A DNA stretch of 64,000 nt from Sipunculus nudus (lineage: Eukaryota > Annelida > Sipuncula > Golfingiida > Sipunculidae), in contig CM049309.1 of the NCBI GenBank assembly GCA_026874595.1, positions 69,484,926 through 69,548,925 of the forward strand, given 5' to 3'. Shown here in pieces: positions 55,301 to 60,689 of this stretch; position 1 is the stretch's first letter; every line of letters begins with the position of its first letter. Under the pieces are notes generated by a model. It was not told the DNA's origin. It was given only the letters and a program-made list of their open reading frames with translations, and made no database searches. A program made the translations under genes and the position numbers.

Positions 55301-57387
55301 ATACACAGGATGTCTGCAAGTCATTTACTGGTATCTCATTAAGAAATGCTTTGAGGAAAAAATAATTTATTCTCATTAAAATTATTAGACTATGTCAAAA
55401 TAGGAGGTTTGTAGAAAATTATATTACCTGAGGGTGATGAATGCTAAATACAGATTAAAGATTTTGTTGGATCATTTCCATGGAGAGTAATGAGACTAAC
55501 TTAGTGAATATATGTTGTTAGTGCAGATGTCAAATTAACTGTTTATACCTTGTGGCTTAGTCAGATTTAATTAGTACCTACCGCTTCCAGCTCTGTTTAT
55601 TTCAGTGTGCAGACAATACAGGATTTATTTTAGAGCCAGAGGTTTTCATTGGACATTTTTGTACTTTACAGATTGCATTGTCAACGATGGTATTGATAAT
55701 GGTATTCCATGGGCTCCTTGCCGTCGGGTTTGTGGTAAGTACATTCCATAATTTCATCAACCCCAAGCAAACATTAGATTCATAAAGGCCAGTCAGTCTT
55801 ATTATGAATAATGAACAGGGGATTATGGGAAAACCACTTCATAGACAGTTTGAGGCATGAATACATCTCCACACACAAGTTTATGCTCGCGTTAAATGTG
55901 GAATAGGAGATGCATATTCGTGCCTGTACAGTTATTACTCAGCACCAATCTGCAAAAATGTTTGACCACTGGAGCTTGTCTGTAGTAACACTATATATCA
56001 GTCAATGAAAATGCCAAATAGCGATCTATTAGTGAGGAATAGGTGTCCCTGTGTCAATTTGCCCACCACGTCAGTAGCATTGATTTAACCATCCAGTTCA
56101 GGGATTTGTCCAGCAGGGTGCCCGGCATGTGCTCAGTCTCTTGAGGCCGGTGTCAGTTTTTCACTAACACTAAATAAATGGCACAATTAAAGCACGCCAT
56201 GCTTCTAATCTTCCCTGCCTGAAGATTAAAGAACAAAAGAACAAACCTTCAATGGTGGGGCTGTCAGTGTTTTGTTTCTGAAGTCTGGTGTTAATTACAC
56301 TTTCCACTGTTTGTCCTCTCTGCCTTGGCCTCCCGGACTTACTGACTTGAGGTGCTGAAGTTCCCATAAATCTTTTTGCAATTGATTTTTTTCAATTACC
56401 ATACATCCCCCTGGCTTGAACCCCCTGAGTGGTAAAAAAGTACTGAAACTCTAACACTGGGCTATTCCTACATATGTTATTTATATAGGGTTACTATAAT
56501 AACTCATCAGTAAAGTTTATTACTGACTTTACTGACTTCCTTGGACAATAAAATTGGACTGAAGCTTTGAGTTAGCCTTGTTATTAATTTAAAGGACTGA
56601 ACTGTTCATCAGATACATACATATATGTATATATATAGTCACAGTACTTAAAGAGCAAGCTATGTATTTCTCTTGTTGTAAGCCCTCAAAGCAAGATTCC
56701 ATTCCACTTCTAAAATTAGATCACTCTGTCCTCATTTGTGACACTTCACTCAGAAAGTTGGTATTTAAGCTGTTATCTGCTTTATGAATCCTCCATACTC
56801 AACATATTGTGTAGGTAACTTCAATAATTATAAGTGGCTACACATCATTTGGAGGAATATCCAAAACGATTTTAGCTTTGAATTTTAGTACCTTTACCCC
56901 ATTAGTAAGAAGCGGTTAGAGTGAAATGACAAATTTTCAGATGATTTTTATTTATCTTTAATAAATTTCATTAATAATATCTTTAACATTAACTTTAATT
57001 TTTTATTTATCTTTATATTCATTTTCAAATCAGGCCTAAAGCTAAATATATCTCTTTAACTATGCATATTTACTTTTGTTTAGGAAGTAAAATGAATTTT
57101 GAGTACATCTTATCATTTAAGTATGCCACAAGTTTATTTACTTTCAGAATTTAAAAAAAAAGTATATAATATTATCATGTTATATGACTGGTTATGTGGG
57201 TCATGTATTGTTATTGGTTTCAAACAGTATTAATTCATAGAGTTTTGATTTTTTTTTGCAGCTGTACTTTTTCCATGTGCCTGCTACTGAAGCTCCAAGT
57301 CTCATGACCAACTCAACCACACTGTCAGCAGCTGTGTCACATCCCAGTGTCACATTGACATCAACACCCATGACTCTAACTACCTGA
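1219..57387 (+). CDS. YIPF1: YIPF1/YIPF2-type Yip1-domain Golgi membrane protein, five 3'-terminal coding exons (5' partial, spliced)
   Basis: Seen: five exons with GT/AG borders join in frame to 192 codons ending in TGA. The order of blocks matches vertebrate YIPF1/YIPF2: GPFWICATLVF, then YSFLEMVCVYGYSL, then ILWLIQ, then a SGS..LLMVFWPAVKDD block, then a last membrane segment and a Thr/Ser-rich tail. Five hydrophobic segments are visible, the usual number for Yip1-domain proteins. Known of the family: multi-pass Golgi/ER-Golgi proteins that bind partner YIP and Rab proteins and act in vesicle trafficking and Golgi structure. About the first 110 residues (cytosolic N-terminus) lie before the window, judged by the roughly 300-residue family length. 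The exon joins need no extra exon in the 38-kb intron, because the protein aligns without a gap there. YIPF1 versus YIPF2 cannot be separated from this part; an invertebrate may have a single co-orthologue. Confidence 0.93.
1540..3757. repeat. E1: diverged HINE/pearl-like repeat, two long tandem copies
   Basis: Two diverged tandem copies with a period near 680 bp: a block around 1677-1735 (...cacattttttcctgtaac) recurs around 2360-2418 (...cacatttgtttcctgtaag). The part at 1944-2260 matches element E4 at about 13815-14130 in order (gactgcctaatatcaaaacc; ttatgggcccaaa). The right end at 3726-3757 is a decayed copy of the family terminus (gctgagtgccgtgaccca, then tttgttg). The left end is not clear and the interval 2500-3725 is only weakly recognisable. 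Occupies most of the first intron. Confidence 0.45.
3758..4119. other. Intron, AT-rich, nothing recognised
   Basis: No ORF, repeat unit or RNA gene recognised. Ends in the acceptor of the second exon. Confidence 0.5.
4120..4274 (+). CDS. YIPF1: YIPF1/2 internal exon, transmembrane segments 2 and 3
   Basis: Acceptor tattttcag ends at 4119 and donor gtaagt starts at 4275. The first two bases (ta) complete Val with the g left by the previous exon; 51 codons follow and the exon ends on a codon border. It encodes a Trp/Leu-rich membrane segment (GYWWLIPTLLWVLLWW), a short loop with RGSQAG, and the family hallmark YSFLEMVCVYGYSLAVYIP, which is membrane segment 3 and the best conserved part of YIPF1/2. 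Confidence 0.97.
4286..4356. repeat. Short minisatellite of tatgtgtatgt-type units
   Basis: Four irregular copies of a roughly 20-bp unit around tatatgtgtatgt, starting about 12 bases after the splice donor at 4275. The remainder up to about 5039 is unremarkable AT-rich intron. Confidence 0.6.
5040..5541 (+). repeat. E2: HINE-like repeat fragment, same right end as E3
   Basis: Right end 5455-5541 matches the end of E3 in order: gcttcagaagaagggggcc, then a tatgccctgtcttggg block, then atgccag and tttctagtt. The body carries degenerate tandem units marked by gaagtactgcatat-like blocks near 5105, 5219 and 5359 and by several TGACCTT half sites. The left end is not identified; more decayed than E3. 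Confidence 0.5.
5542..6345. other. Intron, nothing recognised
   Basis: AT-rich sequence without ORF, tandem repeat or recognisable terminal repeats. Confidence 0.5.
6346..6766. mobile_element. Inverted-repeat element made of GTACTT-rich and ATTACT-rich blocks
   Basis: Two low-complexity blocks sit side by side: 6358-6592 is built from GTACTTG/CAAGTAC words in both orientations, 6625-6745 from ATTACT/AGTAAT words. The outer ends are loosely inverted: TCAGGCTTGGG at 6346 against TCAGGTCTGAGG on the opposite strand at 6755-6766. This suggests a MITE whose interior evolved as simple sequence, but no target duplication is visible. Confidence 0.35.
6892..7785. mobile_element. hAT-like non-autonomous element
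   Basis: TAGTGGTGGG at 6892 faces its inverted partner TAGTGGTGTG (reverse complement of 7776-7785); TAGTGGTGKG ends are typical of hAT-type elements. Flanking octamers (gttggtat and gtacctag) agree only in part, so the target duplication is decayed or absent. The inside is rich in AATCGAT words and has no transposase ORF. Confidence 0.4.
7885..9494 (+). repeat. E3: HINE-like element with 327-bp tandem core
   Basis: Bounded by a perfect 14-bp subterminal inverted repeat, GTATCCCCAGACAA at 7898-7911 and its complement at 9446-9459. The core is a tandem repeat: the block gtgcc(g)tttaa starts at 8233, 8560, 8887 and 9213, period 326-327. Each unit has a palindrome at 8200, 8526, 8853 and 9179 (GGTGGCGCCACC or one-base variants). 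Right end: hairpin GGCACC-TGC-GGTGCC at 9463-9477, then ten bases and CTAGTT at 9487. No long ORF, so non-autonomous; the architecture fits Helentron-associated elements. Confidence 0.65.
9567..9955 (-). mobile_element. Transposon 3' end with Cys-rich ORF tail, possibly piggyBac-like (copy 1)
   Basis: On the minus strand, codons at 9734-9955 end in a Cys-rich tail (DRCHLCD, KKTYTTCICC, PRLCPDL) followed by a stop and about 165 bp of trailer. C-x2-C, C-x-C-C and LC spacing resembles the C-terminal Cys-rich domain of piggyBac-family transposases, but this is a loose likeness. The segment 9567-9800 recurs at 47004-47237, both 234 bp. No catalytic domain is present, so this is a truncated remnant. 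Ends and target duplication not determined. Confidence 0.4.
9956..13690. other. Long-intron sequence, mostly featureless
   Basis: AT-rich, with short ORFs only. Contains homopolymers (poly-T then poly-G at about 12739-12761; poly-G at 13568-13587) and part of a three-copy dispersed repeat at 11725-11800. No exon similarity, RNA gene or clear element ends seen. Confidence 0.5.
13691..15031 (+). repeat. E4: HINE/pearl-like element, complete with both ends
   Basis: Left end: hairpin AGCTCAGCTGACT/AGTCATCTGAGCT at 13696-13724, then a GTCY microsatellite at 13738-13765. Right end at 15001-15031: gctgagtgcc, hairpin GACCC-AT-GGGTC, then CTTGTT. The core shares ordered blocks with E1 (13815-14260), and its distal part is AT-rich. 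No coding capacity. Immediately followed by another inverted-repeat element at 15041. Confidence 0.6.
15041..15531. mobile_element. Inverted-repeat element with AGGCCTGYCAAA termini
   Basis: The left end AAGGCCTGCCAAA at 15041 faces CAGGCCTGTCAAA on the opposite strand at 15519-15531. Inside, both arms are rich in CTCTTTTTT runs, plus a central segment with a chance ORF. The terminus fits a hAT-type MITE, but no convincing 8-bp duplication is visible. A further AGGCCTGCCAAAG terminus occurs alone at 16264. Confidence 0.35.
15734..16542. mobile_element. pogo/Tigger-like non-autonomous DNA transposon
   Basis: Left end CGGTAAAGCTTGTTATAACA at 15734 and right end, read on the other strand, CAGTCAAGTCTTGTTATAAT. 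Both are flanked by TA (15732-15733 and 16543-16544). CAGT..AA.(C)TTGTTATAA is the style of TcMar-Tigger/pogo termini (compare CAGT.GAACCTCG.TATAAC). Similarity continues inward (CCGTT, CAATGG). Length 809 bp, no transposase ORF. A weak tRNA-like A box at about 16040 lies inside. Confidence 0.6.
16545..19100. other. Long-intron sequence with a GC-richer stretch
   Basis: No repeat termini or genes recognised. A direct repeat ttgttattaatatatca lies at about 16645 and 16771. The part 17130-17880 is more GC-balanced than its surroundings and has a 117-codon minus-strand ORF without recognisable domain; it could be conserved non-coding sequence, but this cannot be judged from one genome. Confidence 0.4.
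19102..19303. repeat. (TA)n microsatellite, two blocks
   Basis: 19102-19161 is TA repeats broken by regular GTATATATAT units; 19239-19303 is about 32 uninterrupted AT units. Between them is 77 bp of ordinary sequence. The Tyr/Ile ORF across this region is an artefact of the repeat. Confidence 0.95.
19304..20769. other. Long-intron sequence, nothing recognised
   Basis: Contains two short plus-strand ORFs (19478-19696 and 19765-19956) of 72 and 63 codons without domain similarity. Slightly higher GC around 19450-19960. No repeat ends seen. Confidence 0.45.
20770..23699 (+). repeat. E5: HINE-like element with perfect 11-bp terminal inverted repeats
   Basis: GCGAACCTGTG at 20771-20781 is exactly inverted at 23666-23676 (CACAGGTTCGC). 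A CGTCC/CGTCG-rich stretch at 20800-20850 replaces the GTCY microsatellite. The core has repeated blocks such as atctcagaaacggctggagc at 21178, with relatives at 20870 and 22123, and carries GGTGGCGCCACC at 21260. A second tandem, period 112 bp (ctatttatagctttggcag at 22978 and 23090), lies at 22660-23260. Right end: hairpin AGGCCT-GT-AGGCCT at 23680, then TGTTTT. No real ORF. Confidence 0.6.
23830..26318 (+). repeat. E6: composite HINE/pearl-like element with two left ends
   Basis: A first, partly truncated left end (tgactgaaagtcatctgagct) lies at 23834, and a second complete left hairpin at 24755-24783, only about 20 bp after a core palindrome at 24723. GTCY microsatellites follow at about 24798 and 25247-25290. 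The distal core has units ending in aaggtcacagga at 25540, 25694, 25824, 25978, 26124 and 26230. A single right end at 26286-26318: gctgagcatcg, hairpin GACC-AATG-GGTC, CCTAGTT. Parts seem to derive from three related elements. Confidence 0.55.
26556..26759 (+). repeat. E7: minimal 0.2-kb HINE/pearl-like element
   Basis: Left end tttttagctcagctgactg at 26555 and right end gcatcatgacccatgtgtca + CTTGTTT at 26733-26759, separated by only about 160 bp. The last 70 bp match the end of E13 (agatgataaaatt.. cttcctg.. atgaccc). An internal deletion derivative that kept both termini. Confidence 0.55.
26760..29749. other. Long-intron sequence, nothing recognised
   Basis: No repeat ends, exons or RNA genes seen. 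26760-27120 and 28600-29400 are GC-richer than the average; the latter has a 100-codon minus-strand ORF (29097-29399) with no recognised domain, which I do not call a gene. Confidence 0.45.
29885..30780 (+). repeat. E8: HINE-like core array, ~140-bp units
   Basis: Units of about 137-143 bp marked by agact(g)gtggc-like blocks at 29899, 30042, 30178, 30305, 30440 and 30583. Palindrome GGTGGCGCCACC at 29901; diverged forms in other units (cctgtggcgccgcctg at 30590). Blocks such as gctcatatctcaggag are shared with E9 at 39507. A preceding stretch 29750-29884 (cgccgtggcgttcg) may hold the left end, but neither terminus is clear. The 130-codon minus-strand ORF here is a by-product of the repeat. 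Confidence 0.5.
31785..32095. repeat. Dispersed repeat of unknown type, copy 2 of 3
   Basis: Shares ordered blocks with 47449-47770: tctacaag/tgttgacaaac, ggtggtt, ttgttgaat.tgtttga, gcaggcccccanattataaa, gttgatataaa-like, tatcttta. A partial third copy is at 11725-11800 (tttatctacaagctgt.. gtgttaacaaa.. aaacatgta). The copies are diverged and no termini or ORF are evident; it could be an old SINE or a duplicated regulatory element. Confidence 0.4.
33489..33526. promoter_or_regulatory. Cluster of three TAATTA homeodomain-type motifs
   Basis: TAATTA at 33489, 33508 and 33521, two of them inside a repeated taattaccat word, with TAATTAAT also at 33104. Such spacing is suggestive of homeodomain binding but AT-rich sequence yields these words by chance; function is not shown. 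Confidence 0.2.
35935..36030 (-). repeat. tRNA-derived SINE-like head
   Basis: On the minus strand, 36030 downward reads ...ACTTAGCCCAGTGGTTAAGG, a textbook A box (TRGCNNAGNGG) in a Ser/Leu-tRNA-like context. The expected B box is only weakly visible near 35990, so this is a decayed SINE rather than a tRNA gene. A 31-bp tandem duplication follows directly at 36031-36092. Confidence 0.4.
36031..36092. repeat. 31-bp tandem duplication
   Basis: tgctatttgaaatgtaagga followed by cttcactgatg, repeated once directly with a single mismatch (c/t). A recent local duplication next to the SINE-like head. Confidence 0.9.
36093..38631. other. Long-intron sequence, nothing recognised
   Basis: Strongly AT-rich. 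No exon, tandem array or element termini found. Confidence 0.5.
38632..39739 (+). repeat. E9: HINE-like element with 340-bp tandem core, complete ends
   Basis: Left end hairpin GTTCAC-TCT-GTGAAC at 38637-38651, followed by gtccgccgtcc / ctgtccactgtct sequence. Core repeat: taccaaatatct blocks at 38703, 39042 and 39382, period 339-340. Palindromes at 38792, 39131 (one change) and 39471. Right end: ttcacagagtgaac at 39702-39715 (the same word as the left hairpin, inverted), hairpin AGACCC-CT-GGGTCT at 39719, then CTTGTTT. No coding capacity. Confidence 0.65.
39740..41905. other. Long-intron sequence, nothing recognised
   Basis: AT-rich; a 103-codon plus-strand ORF at 41439-41750 has no recognised domain and no splice or repeat support. 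Confidence 0.5.
41906..42398 (+). repeat. E10: truncated E5-family element next to a coding exon
   Basis: Left end aaagtgaacctgtgagcc matches the E5 left end (gcgaacctgtgagc). Internal blocks match E5 in order: atcaccaaattttgtgcaaa, cagaaacagcaggagctagc, and near the end cattatgccaagtaaacata against E5 catttggccaagtaagcata at 22087. No right terminus is present; similarity fades about 16 bases before the exon at 42414. Confidence 0.55.
42414..42533 (+). CDS. YIPF1: YIPF1/2 internal exon, transmembrane segment 4
   Basis: Acceptor tatatgttacag ends at 42413 and donor gtagga starts at 42534. Exactly 40 codons, phase 0 at both ends. It encodes ILWLIQLSWLQWLLVMLG, then a Ser/Gly-containing hydrophobic run to MVFWPAVKDDDKK, matching the SGS..L.M.FWPAV.(D/E)D block of YIPF1/2. 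It sits between a 38.1-kb intron and a 13.1-kb intron, with repeat-derived sequence close on both sides (an E5-like repeat ends about 16 bp upstream; a second repeat starts about 175 bp downstream). The longer minus-strand ORF over this exon is a shadow. Confidence 0.95.
42548..42620. repeat. Imperfect 38-bp tandem duplication
   Basis: tgtagaaaccaaacaaagta with ctcatagacattgatat, then a second copy with ctcagacattgatat. Starts about 15 bases after the splice donor at 42534. Confidence 0.8.
42709..44380 (+). repeat. E11: HINE/pearl-like element with 180-bp tandem core, interrupted
   Basis: Left hairpin TGCCCC...GGGGCA at 42711-42737, then gtccgtccttccgtc. Core units of 180-181 bp: gcaatgcctgcaga starts at 42803, 42983, 43163 and 43344, with resumption at about 44002 and 44183. 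Right end: hairpin TGCCCC-AGG-CGGGGGCA at 44336-44352, then 18 bases and CATCTAGTT at 44370-44378. The core is broken by a second element (43518-43995). No ORF is maintained across units. Confidence 0.65.
43518..43995 (+). repeat. E12: element nested in E11
   Basis: Starts at ttttagccctcagctcatag, which can fold as AGCCCTCA...GATGGGCT, followed by a GTCY microsatellite at 43567-43600 and one palindrome GGTGGCGTCACC at 43674. Ends ATTCTAGTTT near 43994. On either side the E11 unit continues (…tacagctgttttt before, cgcagtgcaatgc after), so the insertion falls between the T-run and gcaatgcc of one 180-bp unit. Confidence 0.65.
44381..47003. other. Intron sequence, nothing recognised
   Basis: AT-rich intron between repeats. 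45240-45600 is somewhat GC-richer. A 114-codon plus-strand ORF at 46480-46824 has no recognised domain. No termini or exons seen. Confidence 0.5.
47004..47237 (-). mobile_element. Transposon 3' end with ORF tail, possibly piggyBac-like (copy 2)
   Basis: A 234-bp copy of 9567-9800. Read on the minus strand it keeps the last codons of the same ORF (PDPRLCPDLI, ending in a stop at the same place) and the trailer, including the tgacgtcacacactgggaaa block. It is cut off inside the ORF, where copy 1 continues with the Cys-rich part. Substitutions are spread evenly, so both are old. Confidence 0.45.
47449..47770. repeat. Dispersed repeat of unknown type, copy 3 of 3
   Basis: Related to 31785-32095 and, in its first 70 bases, to 11725-11800. 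The best kept block is gcaggcccccacatattata followed by aacatgttgatataaa. Lies in a different intron from the other copies. Confidence 0.4.
47960..51991 (+). repeat. E13: large HINE/pearl-like array, 337-bp then 166-bp units, three left ends and one right end
   Basis: Left hairpin AGCTCAGCTGACT..AGTCATCTGAGCT at 47965-47992, then (GTCY)n at 48017-48066. The core unit is about 337 bp: the palindrome starts at 48325, 48662, 48999, 49338, 49673, 50010, 50427, 50764 and 51134. Further left ends occur at 50276 (short) and 50794 (complete, with its own GTCY stretch at 50840). From 51190 the period drops to 164-167 bp (ggcacaaat at 51221, 51388, 51554, 51718) and these units lack the palindrome. Right end: gctgagcgtc, hairpin TGACCC-CT-GGGTCA, CTTGTT at 51986-51991. 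Confidence 0.7.
51992..55671. other. Intron sequence, nothing certain recognised
   Basis: Contains poly-G runs at about 52950-52960 and 54701-54711, and a GC-richer block at 53600-53900. No repeat termini, exon or RNA gene recognised. Ends at the acceptor of the 63-bp exon. Confidence 0.45.
55672..55734 (+). CDS. YIPF1: YIPF1/2 internal exon, transmembrane segment 5 (first part)
   Basis: Short 21-codon exon, phase 0 at both ends, acceptor gtactttacag and donor gtaagt. It encodes IALSTMVLIMVFHGLLAVGF plus Val, the start of the fifth membrane segment; vertebrate YIPF1 has a similar (V/I)AL.T.V..VL.H.LL.VG run here. Small enough to be missed by ORF-based annotation, but the reading frame, splice sites and protein similarity agree. 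Confidence 0.93.
55735..57261. other. Last intron of YIPF1/2
   Basis: A 1.5-kb intron with GTAAGT donor and a T-rich acceptor. 55750-56400 is GC-richer and compositionally unlike the AT-rich second half; possible regulatory sequence but no specific motif set. A short tacata/tatatg run at 56611-56636. Confidence 0.6.
57262..57387 (+). CDS. YIPF1: YIPF1/2 terminal coding exon with stop codon
   Basis: Acceptor tttttttttgcag with a strong pyrimidine tract ends at 57261. Forty-one codons then TGA at 57385-57387. LYFFHVPATEAP finishes membrane segment 5 and starts a Thr/Ser-rich tail that ends in ...MTLTT. The tail carries an N-S-T sequon (in MTNSTT), comparable to the N-glycosylation sequon in the Thr-rich luminal tail of vertebrate YIPF1. 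This places the C-terminus in the Golgi lumen, as expected for five membrane passes from a cytosolic N-terminus. Confidence 0.95.
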   Translation: MYFFHVPATEAPSLMTNSTTLSAAVSHPSVTLTSTPMTLTT

Positions 57388-58292
57388 TGTCATTGTCTGA
57401 CCTACTAGAAATCTCAGTCACAGAGACACTCACTCAGTCTACCTGAGTACATATCTAGACATAATATCAATAATTCACAGAGTCATATAGACTCACTAAA
57501 GTCAATATTAAGTCTTTGTTACCTATATAAAACGTTAAGAATATACAAGGTACTCTAACTATAAAAAAATACAAGGTTCTCTGATTCTTAGAGTCACAAC
57601 AGTCTCACTATTAAGTTAATGTTATAGGATATGAAGGTATTTAAGTTTTTCTAGAGTATCATTGATTTCAAATATTAAATGTGGTGTACCTTGATAAAAA
57701 TGTGAAGATCGTTGAAGGTACTCTGATTATGAAAGAAATAGAAGGCACTCTGAGAGTCATGCTTGTAAAACATGATGGCATAGCAGGTTTTTCAGGGAGT
57801 CCCATAGACTTTAACTCTTAAGAATGTTTGATTATTATACAATATGAAGATAATACAATATATTCATAAGATTTTGGAGGTTTGGAAGTTCTTGTATGTA
57901 TTTAAAATCTTAAGATACAAGTTGTAACGAATGTCCTATTAGACATGAGGTATGAGTACCTTCTCAGTGTATGAAAAAGAAGATAGTGCAAGATATTCCT
58001 AGAATCATGTTAACGTAGTTACAGGTATTATGTCATATGTGAGATGATATCCTTTGAATTTAAACTCACATCCACAGAGGTGTATGCATGAATTATACTT
58101 AAAATTAATAAGATTCTTCTGGTGATGTCTATGTGAAAAAGTTCATGGATATTGATAACAACATGTTTCTCAAATAATTTAATTCATAATAACATCTCAT
58201 AATGACATCTTTTTTTTGTAAAACAGACAATAGGAGCTGGCAGAACTCAGATGTGTGACATGTATAATTATATAAGTTTAACTAATAGTATA

Positions 58293-58762
58293 CTGTGGTT
58301 GGCTTTATATTCAGGATTGTTTTATTTTCACGATATTCTGGAATGGGATATAATTGTGAATATGAAACTCTCGGGAATTTGATGTCCATCAACCAAGATG
58401 AACAAATGGGCTTGTGCATCTGCACAATTGTATAAGCTTTCAACCCTCTAGAAACATGTTATATTTATCAGTAGACCTTATCTATGATAGCATTGGAACT
58501 GGCATATGCAAACACTAATTAATTATTGTTAAACATGTGGTTATATCAGGGATATATTGACTGTGCGACAGGTCATAACAGAATGACTCTGACAGAAATG
58601 AGTGAGATATTGTGGATTTTGTTCTGATATTATGATAAATGCAAATACTGCTGATTAAGATGTTATATGTTCTGGTGTATTGAGGAAAATAAAACCATGA
58701 CAAAAACTTCAAAATAAATAAATTGCGAAATGTCAGCCTCGCGAATATAAAGCCAACCACAG
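58293..58762. mobile_element. Tc1/mariner-like MITE with 20-bp perfect terminal inverted repeats and TA flanks
   Basis: The left end reads CTGTGGTTGGCTTTATATTC from 58293, and the reverse complement of the right end (58743-58762) is identical. Both sides are flanked by TA (58291-58292 and 58763-58764), the duplication expected for the Tc1/mariner superfamily. Imperfect similarity continues further inside. Length 470 bp with no transposase ORF, so non-autonomous. Perfect termini suggest a fairly young insertion. It lies in the probable 3' UTR of YIPF1/2. Confidence 0.75.
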
Positions 58763-60543
58763 TACAAGCTTCCAGGTATTGCGTTCAAATTGTTTGTAAT
58801 CAGTGTACCTTGGGGCTTTTTCTCTTTGGCATTTTCACTGTGGAAGATGGATTCTGAGTGAGGTAACCTTATTAAGTTTCTACATCTCTTTGTACAGTTA
58901 TGCCGGGTGTGGTTAGGTAATAAGTGGGGTAAAATGACTTGTGGTGATAGTTTAAAATGTCAATGCATGTCAAACCACTGCACTATTTCCTTGACAGCAG
59001 ATTAGGGATTTGTTAAGAACAGTCATGATATAATACAGATTTCATCAACAGAGTTCCAGGTATTGTTCTTACTATTGACACTCTAACATAAGGAAAGTTA
59101 CTGGTCATGAATGACTGTGGATTTTTACCATGAAAACACTGTATTATGAGTGAGATCAGCTTAAAAAAAATATTTCTTCAGAATTGTCAATCTGAATTGA
59201 AAATCATTTTTCTGAACAAGTATAAAGTTCTTTGTAATGTTTCTAATTTATGTCCATGCCTCAGTCCCTAAAAAAATAACTGCAAGTGTGAAAGGAGTCT
59301 GAGAAGATGGGTTGAATTTGGTGTTGCTCATGTGGACCATTTCAGGAACAGAAGCTATTTTTTGTATTCTTCATGCAAATTTGCTGAATCTCTTCAGTTT
59401 TTCTTAGTTTTTGGGAGTATTTAAAAAGATAAAAAAAATAGCATAAAAATCATTTCACTCTCGATTCTCATTATTTGGTCTCAGAGCAAATAGAATATTT
59501 TTTTGTAGGGGTGTTGCCTAACTGAGATTTATTTAGGACTGTCATGATGGTGATTGCATGAGGAATGTATTGTCCTGGTCATTCTGGGGTGGATCCTGGA
59601 TTTATAAAAAGGAAGGGTCCAAACAATTGGGAGGACTGATGACAAAACTTCAAAAAGTTCCTTTGGTCCCCTCTCGGATCCACTTCTTGGTTGTGTAGTG
59701 ACTTGTCATGGATATTTACATCATCAAGCTTCTTGATACATTTATGATAACTTTGCTATCTTGCATCTTGACCATCTTTGCACAGACTGTGGATCAGGGC
59801 TCCCCTAAAAAGTTTAAATGTATTTACAGTGCCTTGAAAGTGGGAAAGTTCTCATGAAAAGACCTAAAATTTTCCTTAATGGCTGGCTATGAAAGACCAA
59901 GAAGACCAAAGCATGCTTAAACATATTAATAATATTCATTGATTATAAACTTGTCTTGTTTTTGAAAACCGAAGGGTCAGACAGCTGAAGGTAAAGGAGT
60001 CTGTTAAAAACCAATGTCTTCAAAAATAAAATTCTTTTAAAAAAACTTCATATACTTCTCAGAAACATGTGTAAGTTTTTTTCATCTGGCAAATAGTGGT
60101 TTCAGAAAATTTGTCTTCAAGAAAAGATCATAGGGTCATGGTCCTTAACATAACAGAAAAAAATTAAGAGAGATGAAAGAATCAGTAATATATTTGTTAA
60201 CATTGGTGTAAGAAAAGTTGAAAATTCACCAATGCATTCAAAAGTTTGTTTCTGTCCTTTTCTTTCATTCCTGTCCTTTCATGTTCTCTTATGATACAAA
60301 TATAATTGAAATTATAAAGAATGATCAAGAATATTTCATGAGAGGAAATTGTAATACAAATTTCTAATACATTGAGCTTCACGAGTTCTGTTAAGTTTAA
60401 ATTGTTAAAAAGTTACCAGTTATTTCATACTGCAGCACAACAAAATATTAAGTGGGTTACTGCATGTGTTTGAACATAATCTGTATTTCTGTATTGTTAC
60501 ACTGAACATATTTGTTTGCTATTTATGCATGTATATTCATGAT

Positions 60544-60549
60544 AATAAA
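60544..60549 (+). terminator. Candidate poly(A) signal AATAAA
   Basis: AATAAA followed by a U/GU-rich stretch about 25 bases later, on the gene strand and before the minisatellite. Chosen over the hexamers near 58690-58720, which lie in the MITE and lack a clear U-rich element. Needs transcript data. Confidence 0.35.
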
Positions 60550-60689
60550 ATATATGGCAAGGCTGACATCTGTATTTTTTCCTTAAGATTGTTACTTTGA
60601 TTTAGGCTAACAGGAGAGCTCTTATAAATGTGTTTACCATAGTATGTGACTAATTTTAAGCAGTAGTTAATGCTGCTGCCTTTTTAATG

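Larger units (their letters stand above)
57388..60570 (+). other. Probable YIPF1/2 3' UTR (end uncertain)
   Basis: Sequence after the stop codon. No further exon or ORF of note is seen. AATAAA hexamers occur at 58688, 58713, 58717 and 60544. The distal one has a U-rich stretch (tctgtattttttcc) 20-30 bases downstream, the best-looking cleavage context, which would give a UTR of about 3.2 kb. A shorter UTR ending near 58740 is possible. An inverted-repeat MITE lies inside at 58293-58762. Confidence 0.4.
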
